From Areca catechu (taxonomy: Eukaryota > Streptophyta > Magnoliopsida > Arecales > Arecaceae): 64,000 bases of DNA. The position numbers and the translations under genes were made by a program. Every line of letters begins with the position of its first letter. The stretch's first letter is position 1. This document shows positions 23,859 through 36,603 of this stretch, one piece after another. The stretch is taken from contig CM038040.1 in assembly GCA_021397845.1 (NCBI GenBank), positions 46,395,088-46,459,087 of the forward strand, read 5' to 3'. Under the pieces are notes generated by a model that saw nothing but the letters and a program-made list of their open reading frames with translations, ran no database searches and was not told the DNA's origin.

Positions 23859-24663
23859 TGTTGGGATGTGCGCAGTGGATTAAACTAGTTTAGGCCTCCA
23901 AATAATTCCTGTTTACTCACTTAGGCAATTAACCAATCACAACACAGGCACATATCAAATCAAAAGAAGACAAGATTTACGTGGTTCGGCAAAATATTGC
24001 CTACATCCACCAAGAGGAAAGGAGTAATCCACTATAATATGACCCAAATCTGGATACAAAAGGAATACAAATATCCAGATAACAAATTCCAGATTAAAAA
24101 TAAAGAGACATAATAAATAAACAAAAGAGGATGAAAGAAGCACGAGAAAAATTCCAAATACCAGGCCTCTAGTTTTTCTTGGTGCCTGGATCGAAGAAGA
24201 AATCTCTCTAAAATTTTTCTGGATTTTTCTCTCTCTGTCTCTCTTTGTCTCTCTGTGTATCAAAGATCGCAGGTTCTTTGTGGTTAAATAACCATCTGAA
24301 ATGGCATCCAAAACAAACATAAAACGAGTCCAGAAAATCCAAAACACTTCCAAGCCGTCAGATCAAAGAACAAAGGCTCAGATCGCACCAAAATCCATGC
24401 AAAATACCCTCAGATCAAGCCTAATCAATCTCGTATTAATCTTAGCTGTCCGATCGACCGATGGGACGGTCCAGAATGCGAGAAATCACATGGACCGCGC
24501 GTACACCATGAGAAACCAAGGGGAAACCGCACTGGAAACCGGGGAAATGCCCCAAGGGGGGGCTGCAAGCAGCTGGGCCAAGTCCACACGCGTGCCTGCG
24601 CGCTGGGCTGGGTAGAGCGCCTGCCCGTGCCGCGCGTGGGTCGGGGGGAGCAAAACCACAGCA
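23859..24663 (-). repeat. 5' LTR of the Copia element (805 bp)
   Basis: Read on the minus strand it starts TGCTGT (TGTTGT in the 3' copy) and ends CCCAACA next to the primer site, so the ends are short inverted repeats. Open frames inside it, for example 23955-24353 and 24301-24615, are not genes. Confidence 0.85.
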
Positions 24664-25780
24664 GATCTCTACTAGAAATACGGGGCCAAATGGAGAATAA
24701 AATTGATATTATGAGGGAAAAACCATTGTGTCAGCCTCGATCTACATGAATCTGGCTATCAGTAATGAATTAGCAACAATGGCATGATTACACTCTTGAA
24801 CATCATTGAATGCATGTGATCGTGCTATGAATCAAGATCCGAGGTGAAGATGAACAGCCGATGTGAGAAAAACCACGCAACTTGCGAATCCACGTGAACT
24901 TTTCTACTGTCGATAGAAGTTCGACACATGGCAAGGGCACAACGCTCAAAACAAAAATCAATCACTTCTACTTGCTGGCCCAAAGATGTGCCATCATTAG
25001 AAGACACCCCCTCTTTATAAAGGACATTGGCAATGAAGAGACAAAAAAAGAGGTCAATCGACTCCTATCTTTTAAAGCAACAATGTGCCTTGAAACTGGG
25101 AGAGAGGGGCAACTATTTTGATGAACCGAACGGACCCGCGAGCACTAGGCTCGATTGGGCTGGTCGAACTGATGAACTCCAGATCACGAGGTATGGTAAC
25201 ACAACAAGCTAACTGATATAACAGCCGACCAACTCATCTTCAGAACGTATCTATCCGACTGACTCTGGAGCGGATGAATAATCCCAAAACAGGATCGGCA
25301 AGAAAAGATGGTTGTTATAACCGAACAATATCATAACTGTTATCCATTAAGATAAACCATCAGAGGTTATCCTAACAACAATTAGTTACCAAAAGTTTAT
25401 CTTAACTGATTTATGTTAAGATTAATGCCTATAAAAGAGATGAGAGGGGACTTCCAGGGCTATGCCTTTCCATTTTGCTTCTCTTTTAACTCTCCATCTG
25501 TTACTTGAGTATTATTGACTTAGACATCAGAGTGTCCCCCTCCAGAAAACCTTTGGATCGAAATATTTTTTGCAGGATCCTGGAATGAACGTCCGGTGGT
25601 TTAGAGGCTACGACGTGGTTCGAGGGCTCAGCATCAACAAATCTCGTGTTATCCTTTATTCTCTTCTCTTCCGTGTTCCCGTGCACATTTCCTCGCCGCT
25701 ATGGCCGCTCCAATGTACTAGCCTTCTTACAACACTAGTGTTCAGCCCTACTTTATGCTACGGGTTTGATTAAAAATAAT
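24664..25780 (+). mobile_element. Probable solo Gypsy-type LTR
   Basis: The sequence has a promoter-like CCTATAAAAGAGA near 25429 followed by a pyrimidine-rich leader. It has a 3' part reading TTGACTTAGACATCAGAGTG, then TCCCCCTCC and TTTTTTGCAGGATCC, that matches the U5-like ends at about 50955 and 63768. A likely LTR end is CAGCATCAACA near 25639. No coding domains of an element follow. Boundaries are uncertain. Confidence 0.45.
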
Positions 25781-27301
25781 AAAAAATAATTATAACAATT
25801 ATGATTATTTTTTTAATCAAAATTTGCATAATATATGGTGTCGTTCTTAGACATTTATATAAATTTTAGTTTCTTTCACAAATTCTCTTTACTTGCACTG
25901 GAAAGTTAAAAAAAAAAATAATTCTTTAGTTTTAATATGTTAATATATTAAAATGTTAATATATTACTAAATTGATAATATTCTTTAGTAATATGTTAAT
26001 ATATTACTGAATTGATAACATATTTATATAAAGGGTGAAAGGTTTAAATTTTAGTTTCTTTCAAAAATTCTCTTGACTTGCACTGAAATGTTTTTTTTAA
26101 AAAATGTGTTAATATATTACTAAATTGATAACATATTTATATAAAGGGTGAAAATTATTTTGCTACAAAGAAAAGAAGCCGTAAATTATAGCATGTCCAT
26201 CATCTGCAGCAACCTGATCAAAGAATACAGAATAACAACCATACTTGCTCAATTCAACAACTATGGGTAAGACCTTGATTTCATCATCATATCATATCTT
26301 CTATAAGCCAACAAAAAATATTAATTATCAAAAAAGAATAAATAAATATGAATAAAATTCTTCGAGAAGAAAAAAATGAGCAATACAATATTTAGAAACC
26401 ATGTCTAGTGACATTAAAGATAAAAGAGTACTTAATATTTCTTAAAATTCTCATTAAAAAAAGAAACATATGCAAAACGATAGCTGACATTTCCAAAATC
26501 TTCTTCCAAAAACTACAAATAAAAATAGAAGTAAATTAATTTAGAGGTTACCTTTATCATATTATTTTAAAAATACTTTGCATGAAAATACTTAATCAAC
26601 ATTTAAAACTTTTTTAAAAAATAAACAATAACATGTCAAGACATCCTCAAAGTAGGGAGAAATAAATAAATATATATACATTTTTACTGTGAAACATGCA
26701 CTGTCCTTGGAAAGGACTCACTCTGCTCAAATAAAGTAACTTGGATATGTGCATTTTCTTCGAAGCTTAGCTTTCTCTTTTTAGTGCTTTCATTTTTTAA
26801 ATTAGCATGCATCATGATGAGAATATATCTAAAATAGCCAATAGTAAACCTAATCTGAATACCAAAACCTAGAATTTAAATAAATGTGATTTTATATATT
26901 CATTACTCTGAATGTCGAGGTTTAAATTCATACAAGTCCATACCTTTCCAAATAATAAAATCTAACTATTATTCTAAATTAAACCAGATTTGAATAGAAA
27001 GACCTTAAATCTAAATGGATGCAGTTTGTCATGATAGCTATCCTAAATATCAAGGTTAAATGTATAAGGCTCCATCTTTTCCAAAGTAATTAGCATGCAA
27101 AAGTTTTTTCATTTAAATTGAAGCTCTTAAAATGTATTCAAATTTTAATTGATCATTTAAATTGAAGATTTCAAAACATGTCCAAATCTTGATCTATTAT
27201 ATGTTGTTCAGTGTTCGACAGCAACATATCTAAGGGACAAAAAGATAAAGATGATATGTTTCTCCTGTATTAACTTTTTAATATTTTGTTCATATGATGA
27301 A
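25781..27301. other. AT-rich spacer with a local duplication
   Basis: The block ttttagtttctttcacaaattctc at 25864 recurs at 26049, about 185 bp later. The block ttaatatattactgaattgataac near 25993 likewise recurs near 26106. I see no coding potential or known element otherwise. Confidence 0.5.
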
Positions 27302-29558
27302 TGTTAGGAAATATGTTCTAAAATCAATCGTCTGAGTTGTAGATGGTTGAGCTCATTATAAGTTATATATAAAATTTTATTAATAAATAAAGATTATTTT
27401 TGGCAGTTCATCACATTGTGTGTATCTTTCTTTTGAATTTTTTTATGATGAAGTTCTTAGAACTACTTCTATTTAACAAAGAAGGATTTGTCATGTAGTT
27501 CTTAAACCTGTTTATGATCAAATGATATGTTGTTCCTAGGACGATAACGTTTATCAAGTATAGGTCATTGTATGCCATATATATTGATTATTCTCGTAAC
27601 TAAGGAATGTGAAGATGCTGGTGTGGCATGCAAGTAAGTGTAAGAGTATATTCATTGGATATGACCAACTTTGTAAAGTATTCTATAGTCAAGAATATCT
27701 CTCAGAAGGGTATGGATATAAGTATCTCTCTGACCTAAGATCACTACAGTGACTTGCAAGCAACTCACTATACTTTGATGTTAGACTACCTGTATTTCTA
27801 ATACAATGATGGAAGATTTTTATATATAGTCAAGTATTTGTAAAATTGGTATGTAAGTCAAGATGGGTTTGACAACTTCAATGTATTGGAGATAATGCTA
27901 TACTATGTTTCAATTTAGCAAAACCTTGGCCAGGATAATCCTAGTAAGAAGTCATAGGATTTATTATGTTGAGATATATCTGGATGTACTATTTAAGAAT
28001 TGGTAGTTAACTTTAAAGTCATCTTGAATATTAGATCAAAGAAATGAATTATACGGAAACCATATACCTGAATTCTTAAATGTTCCATTTGCAATCATTC
28101 ATCCTATCCGGACATTGGATATCATTACTAGATGGTTACATCGATTAGTTCAAAAATTTATTCTTGTACTACCGGCTTAGTATTCGAACCTATGGAATCA
28201 CCACAATAGAAGTTCTGATCGATCATGATAGCTGATTAATGATTAATAATCATTCAAGGATATAATTATCAATTCGATCGATAATTAACCTAATACAAGT
28301 ATTATAAAAAAATAATTATTTAATTATTAATTAATTATAGGAGGATTAATTAATAATTAGATTGCTAATTAGCTTAATTTAATTAAGCAAAGAGGTTTAG
28401 GTCAAGTCTAATCAAATTTGATTCAATTAGGTTTCACCTGATTAGGTTATATAATGACCAATTGCTAAGAAATTTTAATCCTGGTTTGATGCAGACTTGG
28501 ACTAGATTGCTTCTTAATTTGATTAAGATTTAATTAAGCTAATGGGGATCAAATTAGATTGGACTCAGTTATTTAATTGTGTTAAACCAAATTTGATTTG
28601 GTTGGAACTTAATTCGAATTGAATTAGGATCGGAATCCTTTCTCAGCACCACCTAGTTTTTTTCCCTAAAATTTCTCCATGCTTTTCTAGAATTACCATG
28701 AAGAAATCTCACACCAAATCTCATTTTTGTTGCCCTCCCACATTCCTCTTTGGATTAGGATAATCTGGTTTAAATTTGATTGAATTTAGAATTCAAATTG
28801 ATAGAGTTTTAGTTGGCCTAAAACTTCTAGTCTTATCCTAATCCCCATCTATCTTAATCCTCTTATCTTTATCCAAACTCCATGCCACCTTTTTATTTAA
28901 TTCTTTCTTGGGGCGTGCAACAATTATGAAGTCTTTTACTATGATTTTAAGGAGAGAAAGCCACTAAAGAAAAATCAAATAGGTGGGTCTATGTGAAACA
29001 TAATGGCATGAGGGGTTCTTGCTAGGGTATTTTCAGGGAGAGGAAAAAAAATTGGTGAGGGTCTTCCATATTTTTCTTTCTCCTAACTCTTAATCCTCCT
29101 AGATCTCCTCTTGATCTTCTTGGAGGGTCCAATAAGTTTCAAAGAAAAAAAATAATCAACCATCCTTTAGCCTTTGCACGAAGCTAGCACTCCAGGGAGG
29201 CTGATCGGGTTCGGGCTTCGTGTGGACTAGCTATAGAGGTCGGACATCCTGTGTGGCTACAAAGTAACCTGAAGATCTTTTTTCACATGCCATCAACAAT
29301 GGTGATTAGCAACCTATGATCAGGTATGAGATTCGATCTCATCAATTATGTAGATTAGATCTACAGCGTGCATCGGTTAGATTGATGCATGCTAATTTTA
29401 TTTTCTACATTGCCTATCATATCTATATCTTTCGGTAGGATTTTTAAATTTGATCTTATACTTATATTTTTGATTAAAATAGTTTAATTTGATTATGTTT
29501 CTTCTATAAGTTTTTAACAAATAAAATATATGCATGAAACCCTACATGATTTCCAATA
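27302..29558 (+). repeat. 5' LTR of the Angela-like element (2257 bp)
   Basis: It begins TGTTAGGAAAT and ends ATTTCCAATA, an imperfect inverted match, just before a tRNA-Met-like primer site. The part 29180-29560 resembles a remnant at 46010-46430. Confidence 0.8.
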
Positions 29559-29559
29559 T

Positions 29560-29571
29560 TGGTATCATACT
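29560..29571 (+). other. Degenerate primer-binding site
   Basis: TGGTATCATACT matches the tRNA-Met primer site TGGTATCAGAGC in its first eight bases and lies one base inside the LTR end. Confidence 0.7.
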
Positions 29572-31344
29572 ACTAGGTTGTATGACATGATTTGCAATGT
29601 AGATTCTTGCATATTTGATATAATTTAAATCTAAGCAACTGCTTCAAATTAGGTTAATCACCATGGTTGTCCAATCATAGGATAGAAGTATAAAGGCCCT
29701 CTTTTCCTAATCCATAGGGCCTCCCATGGTATGTAGGGTTGCCACTATGATCTCATCCCATGAACAAGTGAGGTGAAAATATTTTTATTAAAATTATTTT
29801 AATAATTAGATCTGGTATCTAGTGATTTAATCTTTATTAATTTATTATTTATGGTCAGAAATTAAGTTTTTATGATTTACTTTTAATGTTTAGAATATAA
29901 ATCATAGCTTAAATTTCAGCATACAACTATATCGTATAGTATAGATCTAAAAGTGTTTAATACGTATGAGATGCATGTAAATTATTTAGATTTAAATTTA
30001 GCAAAATTAAATTTCATTAATTGCTATAATTAAGAATTAAAAGATTAGGTCTAGAATTATGAGTTAAAGATCTAATGTCAATTCATAAAACTTGGACTAT
30101 AGGCTATCTTGAATAAGGTCAAATTAACCAGGTTAGACCTAGGATTAGAATTTGATTAATATGGACCTAATAAATAAATTAATTTAACCTAATCAAAAAT
30201 TAATTAGGTTTAGGTTAAGGATTCCTAATAAAGAAATTAATTTAACCTAATCAAAAATTAATTAGGTTTAGGTTAAGGATTCTCTAGATTAATTCTATAG
30301 TGATAGCTTGATCAAGTTCATATTTTATCAAATGGATCTGATTATGGCTTAGTTGTTGGATCCAAATTGTTAGGCTAGTCTAATCGAATTTAATGAACCG
30401 ATTGATATCTAAGATAACTTTGGCATTTGATCATAGTTATTAATTGGGGCTATTTTTTATCTGGCTAATTTATTTGGTGTCTAAAGAAAGAGGTTAATAA
30501 CAGAACTCTCTTATCGATCTCATTTACCTAGCCAATGTGGTTAATCAAGTTTTGATTAGACAACTTATTGATTTAAGTAAATCCATACCAGTAATGTTGA
30601 TCAGCTTGACTGACCTAGGTGCCCTTGGACCAATTTGTCTTCAACCCTCATCACAGACTTGGTCGAGTCAATGGGACGATTTAATTAATTGATTTATGTC
30701 TTCTTCTCTTCTCTTAACCATTTAATAAAATTTTTAAATTATTAGGTTCCTAAAATAATAAAGTTATAAAGATAATTGAGTCATAGCCTCCTATTAAGTG
30801 GTGATAATGGGTCCAATAGTTTGGATGAACATTGAATGTCTAAAGACCTAGTGCTCATATGGCTATTGAAATTTTCATTCAAAATATGATGGTTCAGTTG
30901 TGACTTTCATAATTGTGGTTAGGTGAGCCAATCAAAGTTGGGCTTGGTCATTTGTTGGTTAAAAATACTGAGTCTTGTTATGTTAATGGTTGGATATAAC
31001 CTGGACTTTCAGTGGAGGTCCAAAAGCTTGCTGAAGAGGAGCTTGGAGCAAAATTAATATTAGAAATTGTTTAGAGAAATACTTGGTTAAGAACTTATCT
31101 TTAGATGCATATAAATGGACCAACCAAAGACGGGCTCATGTGCAGTCTATTGGATTCTAGTACCCACTAAGGAATTAGTGTAATTCTTCGAATTGAAGGT
31201 AGAGACTACCAATTTGTACCAAATAATAGAAGAACCTTTAGACTAAAGTCTAAGTCTTTAGGATTAAATGATTCATATACTAATAAGTTATGTTCTCTTT
31301 TCTTTTCGGTTAGAATGGCTACTTCTTTGTTGCTTCGATAATTA
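29572..31344 (+). other. Untranslated leader of the Angela-like element
   Basis: AT-rich leader between primer site and gag. It includes an exact-looking tandem duplication at 30181-30283 with a 58-bp period. Each unit contains ttaacctaatc and attaggtttaggttaa, which can fold back on each other. Confidence 0.6.
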
Positions 31345-34300
31345 TTGGATAATAAAAAGTTGATGGAACCCAATTTTGATAATTGGTATCAAAAGTTGAA
31401 GATTGTCCTGGAACACGAGCGAATCTTGTACATGCTAACAGATCCAACACCTGAGAAGCCTGCTTTGAATGCATGTGGTACGGTCCAAGACACTTATCAG
31501 AAGTGTCTTAATGATCGAACCATGGTCCATTGCATTATGCGGGCATCCATGAATGACAAATTTAATTGCATTTGTGAGGGTGCTCAGTTGAATGATATAC
31601 TTCAAGTATTGAAAGAATCCTTTGGCACTCTTGACAATGTTGAAAGGTACAAAATATCTTGTGCCATCTTCATTACTAGGATAAGGAAAGGGGTATTAGT
31701 TATTGATCATGTAATGTACATGATTGAACTAATCAAGTTCCTGAGCAAACTTAGGTTTTCCTTGCATAAGCAGCTAGGAAGGATGCGCTTCTGAATTTCC
31801 TATCAAAGTCCTACCTTGACTTCCTTAGTCATTATAAAATGACCAAACTATAGTCAACTACCACGGTTTGCTGGGATTGCTGCAAACTTATGAGAAGGAT
31901 CATCAACTCCACAAGGGACTGATGAATGTAGTAGGAGGTTCTACTTCAATAGGGCATCATCACTTTAAAAAAAGAAAAATGAAAAATAAAAAGAAGGTGC
32001 AACATGCTACGGTGACTTAGCCAAGTCAGACTAAGAAGCTCAAAAATGACTAGAGTTAGGCAGAGTGCTTGTACTATAAGAAGTAGCATCATTAGAAGAG
32101 AAATTATCCTCTTTACATTGCTTCACTTAACCCAAACAAACTAAAAAAGGAGAAGAATCGGCAAGCGGTTGCTGGACAAGATACTTATATGATAATATCT
32201 TGTAACTTCTCTATATATGATACTACTACTTAGATATTAGATACTGGAAGTCTAATTAATACTTATAATTTATCGTAAGACTTAAGGAAAGTAGAATATT
32301 TGAAGACAGTGAGAAATTCTTGAATATTAGAGATGTAAGAGCAGTTCCAATTCTAACTTTAGGAGTTATTAAGCTAATTTTCAATGAAATATTATTTTGA
32401 GTGATTGTCACTATTATCATAGTTTTATGATAAATATAATTTCTGTAGGGCTTTTGGCCATGAATAGGTTTCATTTATCAATAAAAGATAATTATTATGA
32501 TGTCATTATGAATGGTGTTACTATAATGCATGGATAATTAAAAATAATATTTATATTTTATCATAGCCTGTTGTGTAGTATACATATCTAGCAAATATCC
32601 TAGGTTAGATAATGTGTCTGATATTTATCTTTGGCATTGTAGGCTAGGTTATATTAATAAAAATAAGATAAACAGGTTAACTAATGAGGCTATCCTTGAG
32701 CTCAATGGTTTTGAATCATTGTCGACCTACGAATCTTGCCTTCTTAAAAAATGACCAAGTCATCTTTTACTAGAAAAGATGAAAGAGCCATTGAAGTTTT
32801 AAGTCTAGTATATAGTGATGTATGTGGACTCATGAATACTTCTATCATAGGTGGATATTACTATTTCATCATATTCACCGACAATCTATCGAGATATGGG
32901 TATGTCTATCTTATGAAACACAAGTATGAATCATTTAAAATATTCGAATATTTCTATAATGAAATAGAAAAATAAATTGGGAAGAATATTAAAATTTTTC
33001 TATCATATTAAGAAGGTAAATACCTTATCGATGAGTTTTTGACATATTTAGAAAAAATGAGATTCTCTCTCAGTGGATATCTCCTAATATATCTCAGTAT
33101 AATGGAGTATCAGAAAAGAGGAATCAAACCCTGTTAGACATGGTTCGATCACCATGATGAGGTTTGCAAGTCTGTCAATGTACTTTTGGGGATATGCACT
33201 TGAGTCAGCTTGTTATGTTCTCAATAGGATTCCTAGCAAGTTTGTAGATAAAACTCCATATGAAATATGAACAGGGAGTCAGCTGAGACTCTCACACCTT
33301 TGGGTCTAGGGTTGTTCGGCTTATGTCAAATGCTTGAAAATGAACAAGCTCAAATCTAGGTCTGACAAATGTATATTCATAGGACACCCGAAAGAAACTT
33401 AAAATTATTTTTTCTATCATATTGATGAACAAAAGATGTTCATCAGTAATAGGACAATCCTTTTGGAAAAGGAGTTCCTTGGAGGAGGAATGAATGCTAT
33501 TAAGATTAAACTTGAAGAAATTCGACGGGTAAAAGAACCAACACCATTGACTAAACCTTCTGAATTGGATTTGATAAGTTCAAACCTGGTACCCATTATA
33601 GATGCACCCTTAAGGAGATCTAGTAGAGTACTGCATCAGCTAGACGGATATTATGGTTTCTTGATCCGGGATGGTGATCATGTTGAACTTCATGAAAACA
33701 ACGATGATCTAATCACCTACATGGATGCTATATAGAGTTCCAACTCTGATAACAGGTAAAAGAACCAACACCATTGACTGAACTTTCTGAATTGGGTTTG
33801 ATAAGTTCAAACCTAGTACCCATTGTAGATGCACCCTTAAGGAGATCTAGTAGAGTACTGCATCAGCTAGATGGATACTATGGTTTCTTGATTCGGGATG
33901 GTGATCTTGTTGAACTTCATGAAAACAACGATGATCTAATCACCTACATGGATGCTATATAGAGTTCCAACTCTGATAAATGACTTGAAGCCATGAAGTC
34001 CAAAATAAAGTCCATGAAGGTCAACAATGTTTGGACACTCATTTATCCACCTGAAAGGGTAAATCCCATAGGGTGTAAGTAAAGTTTTAAAAGAAAAAGG
34101 GGTACTGACACAAAGGTGAGAACCTGTAAAGCCCATCTGGTTATCAAGGAATATCGTCAATATTATGGTATTGATTATGATGAGACGTTTTCACCCATGG
34201 CAATGCTCAAGTCTATTCGGATTATACTTACGATAGTAACACATTTAGATTTTGAATCTAGCAAATGGATGTGAAAATTGCTTTTCTAAATACAGAGCTA

Positions 34301-35450
34301 GAGAAGAGGTGTATATGATACAACCTGAAGGATTCACATCCATAGATGAATCAAAGGTGTGCAAGCTTTAGAGATCCATTTATAGATTGAAGCAGGCCTC
34401 TCGAAATTGGAACATGTGTTTTGATAAAGTGATTAGAACACATGACTTCGTTACGAATAGAGAAGAGCCCTGCATATACAAATGGCTAACAATTTGGTGG
34501 TCGTATTTCTTATTTTATATATGGATAATATTCTCTTAATCGGGAATGACATTTCTGCATTGCGATGGATAAAAATATGGCTTTCATCTCAATTCTCTAT
34601 GAAGGACTTGGAAGAAGCATCCTATATCCTTGAAATGAATATCTATGAGATAGATCTAAAAGTTTGCTAGGGTTAACCTAGCCCATGTACATTGAAACTG
34701 TACTGAAGCAATTCAATATTGTAAATTTCAAGAAAGGGTATCTTTCGATAGGTCATAGAATTACTATCTCTAAGAAGGATTATCTGACAACTCCTCAAGA
34801 GAGAGAATATATGAGTGGGATTTCATATGCCTTGGTAGTGGGATCTATTATGTATTCCATGACATGTATGAGACTAGATGTGGCATACTCACTAAAGATA
34901 GTGAGTAGATATCAATCTAATCCAAGTGAGAATCATTGGAAGGTCATAAAGACCATCCTTAAATATTTAAGAAATATTAAGGACCAGTGGCTTATTTATG
35001 AAGATTTTGACTTGAAACTAGTCAGTTATACTGACTCTAGTTTTTAATCAGATAGAGATGATAGCAAGAGTGTATTAAGATATATTTTTATCTTGAATGG
35101 AGGAGCAATCTATTGAAAAAGTTTCAATCAACATATTATGGTCGATTCTATATGTGATGTAGAGTATATTGCAGCATCTGATATTGCAAAGAAAGCTGTT
35201 TGGCTATAAAAATTTATCAACAAGCTTGTAGTGGCACCCTCTATTGATGGTCCAGTTCATCTATATTATGATAGCACTAGGACCATAGCTCAAGCAAAGG
35301 AACCAAAGTTACATTAGTAGACCAAGCATATTTTACATCGCCACCACCTTGTCCAAGAGAATATGGATTAAGGTGATGTTGACCTTTAAAAGATCGACAG
35401 AAATGAGAACTTAACCAATCCATTTACTAAAGCCCTCAAAATTAAAGAGT
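31345..35450 (+). pseudogene. Angela-like Copia polyprotein, many lesions
   Basis: Gag (31345-31794) reads as a copia-type capsid (DNWYQKLKIVLEHERILYML). A GAG-pre-integrase piece lies near 32600-32750. Integrase pieces lie at 32751-33300 (VYSDVCGLMNTS, then YYYFIIFTDNLSRYGYVYLM, SAQYNGVSEKRN-like). RT pieces at 34140-34670 include ILYMDNILLIGND, where the usual YVDD is YMDN. RNase H pieces lie at 34685-35450 (SIMYSMTCMRLDVAYS, then SDRDDSKSV, and a WVFDTVPIGSSQS tail). Many stops interrupt the frame, and a 227-bp segment is duplicated at 33528-33981. The copy is dead. Confidence 0.85.
33528..33981 (+). repeat. Tandem duplication, 227-bp period, within the pol remnant
   Basis: aaaagaaccaacaccattga begins at 33531 and again at 33758. 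The copies differ by scattered substitutions and both end in atagagttccaactctgata. The segment covers the variable linker between integrase and RT. Confidence 0.9.
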
Positions 35451-35515
35451 TAAAGATCATAAATGGAAGTTGGGTATTTGATACAGTTCCAATTGGCTCT
35501 AGTCAAAGTAGGAAT

Positions 35516-36598
35516 TGTTAAGAAATATGTCTTAAACCCAATCACCTGAATTATAGATGGTTGAGCTCATTATAATTTGTATATAAATTTTTAGTAATAA
35601 ATAAAAGTTATTTTTGACAGTTCATCATATTGTATACATCTTTTTTTTGAACTCTTTTATGATGAAATCCTTAGAACTACTTCTATTCGATAAAAGATAA
35701 TTTGTCCTGTAGTTCTTAAACCCGTTTGCGATCAAATAATATGTTGTTATCTAGGATGACAAAGTTTATCGAGTATAGGTCGTTGTATGTCATATGGATT
35801 GATTATTCTCATAATCAGGGAGTGTGGAGATACGAGTATGGCATGCAGGTGAGTAAGAGTACATTTACAAAATATGACCAACTATGTAGAGTCTCTATTA
35901 TCAAGAGTATCTCTTAAAAGGATATGGGTATAAGTGTCCCTCCGACCTGAGATCACTATAGTGACTTGTAAGCAACTCACTGTATTTTGATACTGGACTA
36001 TCTATATTTCTAATACAGTGATAGAAGATTTTTGGGTACAATCAAGTATTTATAAAATTGGTGTATAAGTCAAGATGTGATTGACCACTCCAAAATGTTG
36101 GAGATAATACTGCCATATTTCAATTTAGCAAAATCTTAGACAGGATAATCCTAATGAGAAGTTATAGGATTTATTAGGTTGAGACACATTTGGATTCGTT
36201 ATTTTAGAGTTGGCAGTTGACTCTGAAGTCATCTTGAGCATTAGGTCAAAAGGATAAATTATATGGAAACAATATGCCTGGATTCTTGAATGTTGCTTTT
36301 ACAATTATTCGACCTATCTGGATGTCAGGTACCATTACTAGATAGTCATATCAATTAATTCAGGAATTTATTCCTGTACTACCTACTTAGTATTTGAACC
36401 TATGTGATTATACATAATAGAAGTTTCTGATCAATCATGAGGCTGATTAATGATCTAGAATTGCTCAAGGATATAATTACCAATTCAATTGATAATTAAT
36501 CTAATACAAGTATTGTAAAGAAAGAATTATTTAGTTATTTTTTGCCTGATAATTAATCTAATACAAGTATTGTAAAGAAAGAATTATTTAGTTATTTT
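35516..36598 (+). repeat. Truncated 3' LTR of the Angela-like element
   Basis: It aligns with 27302-28310 of the 5' LTR through ggatataattaccaattcaattgataattaa, then is replaced by the SIRE-like LTR. The last part carries a perfect 57-bp duplication (36490-36603). Confidence 0.8.
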
Positions 36599-36603
36599 TT
36601 GCC
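36490..36603 (+). repeat. Perfect 57-bp tandem duplication at an element junction
   Basis: 36490-36546 and 36547-36603 are identical base for base, from tgataattaatc to tttttgcc. The end TTGCC is also the first few bases of the adjoining SIRE-like LTR. Confidence 0.95.

Larger units (their letters stand above)
19584..24663 (-). mobile_element. Copia LTR retrotransposon, Tork/TNT1-like, 3' LTR truncated
   Basis: The element reads on the minus strand. It runs from a full 5' LTR (23859-24663), through a primer-binding site (23845-23856) and gag-pol (23838-19763), to a purine tract and a 93-bp remnant of the 3' LTR (19584-19676). Domain order is gag, protease, integrase, RT, RNase H, the Copia order. 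Target-site duplications cannot be sought because the 3' end is missing. Confidence 0.92.
27302..36598 (+). mobile_element. Angela/Tork-like Copia element, degenerate, 3' LTR truncated
   Basis: The 5' LTR is 27302-29558, the primer site starts at 29560, the polyprotein remnant is 31345-35450, and the 3' LTR begins at 35516. The two LTR starts match closely (TGTTAGGAAATATGT and TGTTAAGAAATATGT, then gatggttgagctcattataa). The 3' LTR stops after about 1.08 kb, where a SIRE-like LTR begins. Confidence 0.85.

Noticed and set aside
24882..25212. Frames of 61-79 codons within the putative LTR at 24664-25780
   Set aside because: No homology recognised; the region has promoter and U5-like LTR features instead.
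23845..29571. tRNA-like matches at 23845 and 29560
   Set aside because: Only the 12-base primer-binding sites match a tRNA end; no tRNA fold is present.
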